Assembly (NCBI RefSeq): GCF_021869535.1
Contig: NW_026262701.1
Coordinates: 7,455,501 to 7,519,500 of the forward strand
Source: Mytilus californianus
Lineage: Eukaryota > Mollusca > Bivalvia > Mytilida > Mytilidae
Length of the DNA: 64,000 bases
Direction of reading: 5' to 3'
In this document: piece by piece, positions 10,082-22,000 of the stretch
Position numbering within the stretch: the stretch's first letter is position 1
Layout: every line of letters begins with the position of its first letter
Notes under the pieces: model-generated
Database searches by the model: none
Seen by the model: only the letters and a program-made list of their open reading frames with translations
Told to the model about the DNA's origin: nothing
Translations under genes and position numbers: made by a program

Positions 10082-13000
10082 GTTAGTTTATATTTATAAT
10101 TCTCTTTTTAGTTGATAGAGCAATGTATAAATCACCTCAAAATAATGTTTATCTGTATACTTTACAAGAAGCTACATTGAGAAATTAAATACTTATTTTA
10201 ATTGAATTTTACTATCATAATATCATTATAATTTTTAATCTTATTGATCAACTATATATATAATAACATTACATGGAAGTTTCATGCAATTCTATAATTA
10301 AATTGATTTCACTTTTCATTTCATAGTTGTAGCATAAAAATGTTATTATAAGAATTGAACGTTTCTGCGTTTTGTACAAAATGTGCTTCAGTCAACACTT
10401 TTACACCCCAATGAAATTACAAAAAGAGGCATTCAATTATTAATTATTACACTTTTTCAGCATTAATTTCCCGTCAATTTGTGGAAATGACCAGGTCAAG
10501 AATAGAAGGCTTGCTGGCAGCTTTTCCTAAGTTGATGAGTTCAGGAAAACAACATACTTTTGTTGAAACAGAAAGTGTCAGATATGTGTATCAGCCTCTA
10601 GAAAAACTTTATGTTCTATTAATAACAACAAAAGCTAGTAACATACTGGAAGATCTGGAAACATTGCGTCTGTTTGCTCGTGTGGTAAGTTTAAAAACTT
10701 TGGTCTTAAAAGTAACATAATTATGACAAGCTTCTTGTAATAAGCATGATTTCTCCCTTGCATCCAAACAAGAAGTGAGGGGTTGGGATAATGCTTTTCA
10801 TATGATAAATTTGCAGGCATTACACCTTATTATTTTAAGAAGCCTTTTCATGACAACTGAAAAGAGCATAACATTATTTATTCATAACTAGCAAAAATTT
10901 CAACACTTGATATTGTCCATTAAAAAGTAAGGTATTTACAATAGCATTAATTTGGTTTACACTTCTTAATAGAAACTGTTTTTTGTTTGATTATCTCAAA
11001 TATTTATTATAGTAGTAAATACACATTTAATGAAAATTTTTACTCAAAGGCAGAAAAACTTGAAAAATTACAAAGGCATGTTCTCTTTTTTTTATTATTT
11101 TTCTTTATTTGTTAGATACCAGAATACTGCAGAAATATGGAGGAGGCAGAGATTGGAGATCAGGCATTTTCTCTCATATTTGCATTTGATGAAATTGTTG
11201 CTCTAGGTTATAGAGAAAATGTAAATCTTGCTCAAATCAGAACATTCACTGAGATGGATTCACATGAAGAAAAAGTTGCAATATCTGTTCGAGAGGTAAT
11301 AATCATTAAAGTTATTGAAAGATACGTAAATGGTTTAACACTCCTAACTTCATGTAGAAATATAGAATCTTAAGGCATGATAAAACCCAGGACATGGTTA
11401 ATTTGCATATCCTTCCGGAGCACCTGTGATCACCCCCAGTTTTTGGTGGGGTTCGTGTTGCTCTGTTTAGTTTTCTATGTTGTGTTTTGTGTACTGTTGT
11501 TGTGTCTGTTTGTCTGTTTCTTTTTTAGCCATGGCGTTGTCAGTTTATTTTGACTTATGAGTTTGAATGTCCCTTTAGTATCTTTCACCTCTCTTTTAAA
11601 ACTAAATATAAAAAAAAACATAAGTTCTGGAAATATTGTGGTAAAATCTTTTATAAAGTGATAAAAAGAGAGAAACAGTCATGTCAGAAATTTCGAAATG
11701 GATTCCTGCATAGTCGAGTTCATGTTAAATTTGCCAATATAAAATTTTGCTGATGAAGGTTTTTTGTTTACCTTTAGCCTTGACTATGAAGTCATTTTCT
11801 ATTTTTATAGCCTTATGATGTAGTTGAATTATTTAATACTTTTATGATGTGTTTAAATGGGGTTTTATCATGTTTATGGTTGCAAAGTTATTGTTTTAGT
11901 ATAATAAACTCCATTTAAAATTTGCCAATAAAAAAAAATTTTGTTTATTTTTAGCTATGATTATGATGTCATTTTCTATTTTACTTTTATGGTTGCAAAG
12001 AAATTTTTATTTTTGTCGAGCCTTCGACTTTTGTCGAAAAAGCGAGACATAGCGATCCTACATTCCGTCGGCGTCGGCGGCGTCCACAAATATTCACTCT
12101 GTGGTTAAAGTTTTTGAAATTTTAATAACTTTCTTAAACTATTCTGGATTTCTACCAAACTTGGACAGAAGCTTGTTTATGATCATAAGATGATATTCAA
12201 AAGTAAATTTTGTAAAAAAAAAATTCCATTTTTTCCGTATTTTACTTATAAATGGACTTAGTTTTTCTGCCAGGAAACATTACATTCACTCTGTGGTTAA
12301 AGTTTTTGAAATTTTAATAACTTTCTTAAACTATCCTGGATTTGTACCAAACTTAGACAGAAGCTTGTTTATGATCATAAGATAATATTCAAAAGTAAAT
12401 TTTGTAAAAAATAAATTCCATTTTTTCCGTATTTTACTTATAAATGGACTTAGTTTTTCTGACAGGAAACATTACATTCACTCTGTGGTTAAAGTTTTTG
12501 AAATTTTGATAACTTTCTTAAACTATCCTGGATTTCTACCAAACTTGGAAAGAAGCTGGTTTATGATCATAAGATAGTATCCAGAAGTAAATTTTGTAAA
12601 AAAAAAATTCCATTTTTTCCGTATTTTACTTATAAATGGACTTAGTTTTTCTGCCAGGAAACACTCTGTGGTTAAAGTTTTTGAAATTTTAATAACTTTC
12701 TTAAACTATCCTGGATTTCTACCAAACTTGGAAAGAAGCTTGTTTATGATCATAAGATAGTATCCAGAAGGAAATTTTGTATAATAAAAATTCTTTTTTT
12801 TCCGTATTTTACTTATAAATGGACTTAGTTTTTCTGCCAGTTAACATTACATTCACTCTGTGGTTAAAGTTTTTAAAATTTTAACAACTTTCTTAAACTC
12901 TCCTGGATTTGTACCAAACTTGGACAGAAGCTTGTTTATGATTAAAAGCTAGTATCTACATGGAAATTTTGTTCCATTTTTTCCGTATTTTACTTATAAA

Positions 13001-16000
13001 TGGACTTAGTTTTTCTTCCAGTTAACATTACATACAGTCTGCAGTTTAAGTTTTTAAAACATTTATTAGATTCATAAACTATCCTGGATTTTTATCAAAC
13101 TTGGACAGAAGCTACTTACAATCAAAAGATAGTATAGAGAGGAATATTTTTATTAATTTTTTTTCTCATTTTTGTTGAGCCTGTGATTAACAGCAAAAGT
13201 AGGCGAGACACTGGGTTCCGCGGAACCCTTACGAATTTTTAGATATTACTGTTAAATGATGCTGATTAAGGTTTTTGCTATGTTTAGCCATGACTATGAT
13301 GTCATTTATATACGACCGCAAAAAAATTTTTGTGGTCGTATATTGGTATGACGTTGGCGTCGTCGTCGTCCGAATACACATTAGTTTTCGCACTCTTAAC
13401 TTTAGTTTAAGTGAATGGATCTCAATGAAATTTTACCATAAGGTTCAATACCACAAAAGGAAGGTGGGGATTGATTTTGGGGGTTATGGTACTAACAGTT
13501 AAGGAAAAAGGGGCCAAAAATAAGCATTTTTTTTACTTCCAGACATAACTTGTGTGTAAGTATATGGATCTCTCTGACATTGTACCACAAGGTTCCATAT
13601 CACAAAGGGAATGCTGGGATTGATTTTGGGGGTAATTGCCTCCAAATTTTAGGAATAAGGGGCCAAAAAGGGGCAAAAAACAAGCATTTTTCTAGTTTCA
13701 TGACAATAACTTGTGTGTAAGTGTATGGATTTCTCTGACATTGTATCACAAGGTTCCATATCACAAAGGGAATACTGGGATTGATTTTTGGGGGTAATTT
13801 CCTCCAAATTTTGGGAATTAGGGGCCAAAAAGGGGCAAAAAACAGGCATTTTTCTAGTTTCAGGACAATAACTTGTTTGTAAGTGTATGGATCTTTATGA
13901 AATTGTACTGCAAGGTTCCATATCACAAAGGGAAAGCTGGGTTGGAGTTTGGGGGTAATTGCCCTAAACGTTTAGGAATTAGGGGCCAAAAAGGGACAAA
14001 AAAACAAGCATTTTTCTAGTTTCCAGACAATAAATTGTGTTCAAGTGAATGGATCTCTCTAAAATTGTACTGCAAGGTACCATACCACAAAGGGAAAGCT
14101 GGGATTGAGTGTGGGGGCGATGAATCATAAGGGGGTTCAAAAAATTTGGGGGGGGGGGATTTTTTTTTCCTTTTTTTTCTTTAAAATTTTCCATTTTAAA
14201 TTGGTTATTTCTGATTTATATATAAAAGCAAATAATAATGATATGGTTTGAATAGCATACATGTGAACCTCCCGACAGGAGTACAATAATCCTGTTTTCA
14301 GGAGTCTCCTCCCGACCTCCGGTTGAAGAGGAAAATTATAATCCCATGTATGAAATTTTTCATGAATGAAAAATTTCTGCCCAACATATCATCTCAGGCA
14401 TCTGGTGTAACTCACATTACCTGAAGTTATATTTTACCTGTAAATCAATTAATATGCATAATTATATGGCTTCACTTGTCAGCTTGGGTGTCAAACATAC
14501 TGGTAATCAATGATTTTTTACCTCAGGCTAACTGCCGTTGTGTAACAAAAACTGTGTATTTATTGGGTTACTTCCCTTGATTTATCCTGTTTTAAGTTAC
14601 TTTCCTTTTAATAATGAAAATTTTTAAAAGAATATAAATAAAATATAAATTGAACAAATAATCATAAAAGGATGGTAAATAAATGATTTTAAATGTCTTA
14701 GGACAAATAAAAAAATAATAATTTGAAAATTATTTGAGGATTCTATACTTCCTTTCAAGGCTTAAATTGAAATTTATATAATAACTATGACCCTTGTTTA
14801 ACAGTTAGAATGATTTTCTGAGTATGCAAACAAAAGCTACTAATAAAGATAAAAAAAAAAAAAAACAAAAGCTATTTGCAGATAGTTAAACAAATGTTCT
14901 GGTTGCAATAAATGTTTTATAGAATATGAAGTAAAAAATTTAAAGAACATACTGAAAAAAAAAAAATGTTAGATTGAACATGTAAAATATAAAGATGGAG
15001 AAACTTTATAAGTACAAGGGTACTATAAACATAATAAATTGGATGGAAAGTTGAAGAAAACACACTTTAAAAGACCATTTTTACAGCACACGGTTACATT
15101 TACGACAAAATTTATGTCGATTAAAAACCTCCTGATCTGAGTCCTAATCTCCTGACCAAAATTTTCCAATCTCCTGATCTGAGTTTCACAGTCCATCACA
15201 TGTATGAATAGGTAAATTAAAAAATTATAAGTTCTTAGACCACTTTCATTCTGTGTCAGAAACCTATGCTGTGTCAAATATTTAATTACAATCCAAATTC
15301 AGTGCTGTATCAAGCTTGAATGTTGTGTCCATACTTGCCCCAACTGTTCAGGGTTTGACCTCTGCGGTCGTATCAAGCTGCGCCCCAGCGGAGCATTTTA
15401 TCTATTTTAATATCTGTTATGATGTATTTAAATGGGCTTTTATGGTTACAAAGGAATTTTATTTTTAGATATTACTTTAAATGTTGCTGATTAAGGATTT
15501 TTGTTTATTTTTAGCCATGACTATGATGTCACTTTCTATTTTAAAACCTTTATGATGTATTTAAATGGGCTCCCATGTATTTAGATTTTTGATTATTTAT
15601 ACATGTTACCAAATTGGTCCACATTGAACAAAAACGGTCCAAATTTCAACTTTATTACATTACATCAAACATTGAATTCTACATATTCTTTGATATATTG
15701 AAATTAACAAACAATTTAGTTTATGGATATTCCACCATAATAGGTAAATTAAATTTTTTCCAGTTCTTACACCACATTCATCCTGTGTCAGAAACCTATG
15801 CTGTGTCAAATATTTAATGACAATCCAAAGTCATAGCTGTATCAAGCTTGAATTTTGTGTCCATACTTGCCCCAACTGTTCAGGGTTCGACCTCTGCGGT
15901 CGTATCAAGCTGCGCCCCAGCGAAGCATTTTATTTTATATGACCGCATGTATATTGGTATCACGTCGGCGTCAGCATCGTCCGAAGACATTTAGTTTCCG

Positions 16001-19000
16001 GACAATAACTTTAGTTTAAGTGTATGGATCTCTATGAAATTAACCAAAAGGTTCAATACCACAAAAGGAAGGTTGGGATTGTTTTTGGAGGTGATGGTCC
16101 CAACCGTTTAGGAATAAGGTGCCAAAACAAGCATTTTTCTAGTTCCAGGACAATAACTTGTGTATAAGTATTTTGATTGCTCTGAAATTGTACCACAAGG
16201 TTCAATACCACAAGTAGAAGGTTGGGATTCATATTGGGGGTAATTGCCCAAACCGTTCAGGAATTAGGGACCAATAAGGGTCTAAAACAAGCATTTTTCT
16301 AGTTTTCAGACAATAACCTGTGTTTAAGTGTATGGATGTCTCTTAATTTGTAGCACATTTTTACATAAAGAAAATTTCTTCAAAATTAATTTTTTTGGAA
16401 AAGGGGGGGGGGGGGGGCAATTTTTTTTTCCTCAAGAAAATTCTCTTCAAATATTATTTTTTTTGAAAGGGGGGGGGTCAAATTTTTTTCCCCAAGATTT
16501 AAGAAATTGTCAATTTTCCAAAGAAAAGTTTTTAATTGGGGGTCACAATTTATTTTGCTAATTCTTTGTATATAGTCTAAAAACAGATTTACTATGTATT
16601 GGGCAACAGCACAGTGTATTGCACAACAGCAATAAATCTTCAATTGAATATAAATTCAAATCATACAACCAATTTCAAGTTCTTTGACTACATTAATTCT
16701 GTGTCAGAAACCTATAATGTGTCAAATATTTAATTACAATCCAAATTCAGACCTGTATCAGGCTTGAATATTGTGTCCATTTTTGCCCCAACTGTTCAGG
16801 GTTGGACCTCTGCGGTGGTATCCAGCTGCGATCGGCGAAGCAGTTAATTTGCAGTGCAGCCACTTCATGTTTGCTAATAGTTTGCAATTTACAACACACA
16901 TTGTACAAGTAAAATTTTCATCAAAGTTTTCTTGTCTTCTGTGAATGTTGGAAATGATCAGTTATACTTCAGTATACATGATACTTCAATCAATTGCATG
17001 CAGCGACCGTGTTCAGACATAGTATTGGTCTTGTTTGTCCAAAGTATAAAAAAATATATTTTGTTAGATCTTATATTTAGCTAGTTTCAAATATTTCATT
17101 GGATTTTGTATCATGTACATTTGTACATCCACAAAATTCCTACTTTGGAAAATAATCAGCATGTCTCATCACTATTAAATATTTCAATTCACATTTGAAA
17201 TAGAGTTAAATATTCAGTATTACTTTTAACTGTAATACGCTGTATAATTTTAGACACAAGAAAGAGAGGCTAAAGAAGCAATGAAGAAAAGAGCCAAAGA
17301 ATTACAGCAAGAGAGAAAAGAAGCTGGTAGATCAGGGAAAGGAATTGGTTATGCCGGAGGATTTGGTAGTTCTTCATATTCATCATCATCATCAAGAGAC
17401 ATTATTGAGCCTACACCTTCAGCAGAAACAAAACCTTCATACACATCTGTACCTAGGTAATTCATAACAATATGGATCGGATATATGTACCACATATTCA
17501 CGGAATATCAATTTTCCTGGTTTTGGTTTGTAAGGGAAAGCCACAAATTTCTATTCTTGAAAACAAATTTTTAGTAAGTTTGATAGGAGCAAATGATGAA
17601 GTCCTGAAATAGCAATTTTATTCATCAACCACTATAAATAAATAATTACACAGTTTTTACAAATTTTTAGATTACTAAATCATTCATTGAAGTTTTCATT
17701 CACTGTGGTTTCTGTTTAGTTTTTGAAGACAGATTTGTGGTCTGTAGATGTCAGTTTTTGTTAACCTCTTAGATCACCAACTCATTGACATTTACCTCTT
17801 TTCAATCTTTACTTTTTATTGGGATTTATTCAAGTCAACTTTTTAAATTATTTTTAGGCTCACCTGGCCCACAGGGCCAAGTTAGCTTTTCTCATCACTT
17901 GGCGTCCCGCGTTGTCGTCCGTAAACTTTTGAACAAAAATCTTCTCTGAAACTACTGGGCCAATTGGAACCAAACTTAGCCATAATCACCATTGCGGAAT
18001 TTTTCGGGAGCTAAAATGTTTGAAATGATGAGATCTACCTAATGTGTATTGACACAAAAACTGCCAGACAATTTTTTATAAGAGTTATTGCCTTTAAACG
18101 ATGAATTTTACCAATTGTTTTCATTTTGCTCATTAACTTCAAAATTATAATAGATAGAAAGAAACTTAATAAAAATGATCAGCAAGACAAGATCTACAAA
18201 TAAGTCAACATGGTAGAAATTGTTAGTCGACACCTTATTGAAGTTATTGCCCTTTAATGACGATGTTTCCCAATTTTTTGCGTTTTTGCTTTTTATCTTG
18301 AAAACTATAATAGATGGATAGAAATTTTAGATAGCAAAAATGATCAGTAAGACAAGATCTACAAATATCCTACATGGTTGAAACCTTCAGTGGACTCTTT
18401 ATTGGAGTTTTTGCCCTTTAATGAAATTTTTTTACATTTTTTTTTTTGGGGCTTTTTTTTTGCCTATTATCTGGAAAACTATAATATATAAATAGAAACT
18501 TTAAAAAAGAAAAATGGTCAGCAGGATAAGATCTACAAATATGTCAACATGGTTGAAGTTTTCAGTTAACTTTCAATACTGTTATTCCCTTTAATGATGA
18601 TTTTTACAAAAAAGTGGCAATTGTTGAAGATGCATGTGAGTGACACAGGCTCTTTAGATCCTCTAGTTTCATCTGTCAGAGCTAAAATATTTCAAGTATT
18701 TGATTTTACAAATACCCAAGTGAAATGGAAATGCAATGTTTTTAGTTTATATTTGCTATTTATGATATAAAGGGCTGTTCCAGAAATAAATGTATAGGAA
18801 TGTGGTCTCGGAAGGAACTTTTTATTTCACCGCCATGCATAAAATTTTAATGCACTGTTTCCTATTATTGTTCATGCTATCTTTCTAAAATAACCACCAT
18901 CTAATTTTGATGGTTAGTGCCTTCCAACCCCCACCCCTATACATTTAATTATGGAAGTAGAGACTTTCATTGATAATTCATTACATGTAGTAGCTTATTA

Positions 19001-22000
19001 GTATACTGTTATTTAGCAAAAACACAAATTTCTAAATTCCATATTTTATTTCTTTTAGTAAACCATCTGGAACTGGCAAGGCTCTTAAGCTCGGCAGTAA
19101 GAAGAAAGATGTTGATACATTTGTTGGACAGTTAGAATCAGAAGGACAAAGTAAGATTTTTATACCCCCGCCGTAGTGGAGGGGGCATTAAGTTTTACCC
19201 TTGTCCGTCTATATGTCCCAAAGTTGGTTTCCGTTCTCTAACTTTAGTTTGCCTCAACCAAATATTATAAAACTTATACACAATGCTTATTACCTCAAAA
19301 CACAGATCAAGTTTGAATTTTGGTGGCGTCACTTTAACCGTTCTAGATTTATGCCCCTTTACAAATGGAAAAGTTGCTGAATTGTTGTTTCCAGTCTAAC
19401 TTTAGTTTGCCTCAACCAAATATTATGAAACTTATACACAATACTTATTACCACTAAACTCAGATGAAGTACAAATTTGAGAAGTGTCACTTTTACCGTT
19501 CTTCGGTTATGTCCCTTTATAACTTTATATGATATGCCAGCGGAGACATCATCTGTGTCCATGATCTGTGTCCCATGGACACATTCCCCATTTATTTCAT
19601 CAAGTAGCACTAAAAAACTAGGACATTTTAGAAGTTACATTTTTATCACCAGATTAGAAAAGACGTAAACTGAATATTTATTGTCTCACTGGATGGGGCA
19701 TTAAATGTAAGCCTTTACCATCCGTATGTCCCAAAATTAGTTTCTTTTCTAACTTTAGTTTGCCTTAAACAAATGTTATGAAACTCATACACAATGCTTA
19801 TTACCACAAACCACAGATCAAGTTCCTATTTGGGTTGCGTCACTTTTAATGCTCTTGAGTTATGTCCCTTTATAGCGTTATATGCAAGCAGTGGCATCAT
19901 CTATTTCCCATGGACACATTCTCAAATTTTTGCTCACCTGGCCCTTTTCTCATCACTTGGCTTCAGTCGGCCATCATCGTCAACTTTTACAAAAATCTTC
20001 TCAGAAAATACAGGGCCAAATTTAACCAAACTTGGCCACAATCATCAATGGGGTATCTAGTTTTAAAATGTGTCAGATGACCCCGCCTGCCAACCAAGAT
20101 GGCAGACATGGCTAGAAATAGAACATAAGGGTAAAATGCAAGTTTTTTCTATTATTTTGAAAACTGTTATAAATAGAAAAAATCTTACAGGAGCAGATAT
20201 GTTCAGAATGTTAAGCTCTACCAATTGTCAAAACTGTCAGACAACTTGTAGGAGTTATTGCCCTTAAATGACAAATTTTACCTTTTTTTTTCATTTTTGC
20301 CTATTATCTTGTAAACTAATAGATACAGAAAAACTTTAAAATGCAAAAATGATCTGCAAGAAAAGTTCTACAATTAAGACAATATTGAGGAAATCATCTG
20401 ACGGCTCCTTATTAGAGTTATTGCCCTTTAATGATGATTTTCACCATTTTTTTTGGCGTTTGGCATGATATGTTAAAGATGATAATAGATAGACATTTAA
20501 ATCACATAAATGGTCAGCAAGTTAAGATCTACTAACACGTCAAATTTTGCCGATAAAGGAAGTAAACTGTCACTCTTTATAGGCGTGATTGCCCTTAAAT
20601 GAGGAATTTTTTTACCCTCATTTGCATTTTGAGCAAAAACTAAAGAGGATAGAGAGAAACTGAGCAGATAAAATGATCAACAAAACAGAGATTTTTGTCA
20701 TGAATTCTATTCTCGTCTACAATGTTGGAGAGTGTCCTTTGTTGAATATGCATATAGACCAAGGTGAGCGTCTAGTTTATAAATGTCTGCACCTTACGCA
20801 ATATAAGATTTTTCTAGGACCTCTGTATTTAAATGTATTGGCTTATGACATTTTTATGTCCCCAAGGGGACATTAATTTTAACCCTTGTCCGTCTGTACG
20901 TCCGTACGTCCCAAAGTTGGTTTCCATTCTCTAACTTAAGTTTGCCTCAACCAAATGTTATGAAACTTATACACAATGCTTATTACCACAAAATACAGAT
21001 CAGCTTTTGAATTTTGGGGGTGTCACTTTTATTGTTCTAGAGGTATGGCCTTTACAAATGGAAAAATTGCTGAATTTTTCGTTTCCGTTCTCTAACTTAA
21101 GTTTGCCTCAACCAAATGCTATGAATCTTGTACACAATGCTTAATACCACAAAATACAGATCAAGTCGGAATTTTGGTGGTGTCACTTAAACAGTTCTAG
21201 AGTTATGCCCCTTTACAAATGGAAAAATTACTGATTTTTTTGTTTCCATTACTAAAATTCCTTCTTTATAAGTCTAATTTCTTTTTTGCATTAAGTATGA
21301 AATGTCAGAAAGAAACATAAAGCATTTAGAATTCATATGCTATTAATAGGAAATATAATTGTATGTACACCTATATTTAGTCCTTGGCTTTTAAACACCT
21401 AGATATTTCTCAGAATTTGAATATATATAGATTCTAACATTGGTATTAGTGGATTGTCGGATTTATTCATTTAGATAAATAAAATTCAATAATTGTACTA
21501 TCAAGATTGGATTAAACCGATAATACACAAGTAACTATCTCAGTCTCAGAATATGTTTCTCCAATGACTATCAAATAAATTTTCATTTTTAGCTCACCTG
21601 ACCTGAAAGGTCAAGTGAGCTTTTCTCATCACTTTGCGTCCGTCGTCCGTAAACTTTTACAAAAATCTTCTCCTCTGAAACTACTGGGCCAAATTTGACC
21701 AAACTTGGCCACAATCATCATTGGGGTATCTAGTTTAAAAAATGTGTCCGGTGACCCGGCCAACCAACCAAGATGGCCGCCATGGCTAAAAATAGAACAT
21801 AGGGGTAAAATGTAGATTTTGGCATATATCTCTGAAACCAAAGCATTTAGAGCAAATCTGACATGGGGTAAAATGGTTATCAGGTCAGGATCTATCTGCC
21901 CTGAAATTTTCAGATGAATCGGACAACCCGTTGTTGGGTTGCTGCCCCTGAATTGGTAATTTTAAGGAAATTTTGCCGTTTTTGGTTATTATCTTGAATA

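Larger units (their letters stand above)
11755..15560 (+). repeat. Tandemly repeated intron segment interrupted by elements C1 and ED-a
   Basis: Variants of a roughly 130-150 bp unit (TTTAGCCATGACTATGATGTCA ... TGGTTGCAAAG ... TTTTTAGATATTAC) occur at about 11770, 11950, 13245-13308 and 15401-15560. One copy is split by C1 and another by ED-a, so intact neighbouring units give the empty target sites. Confidence 0.6.
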
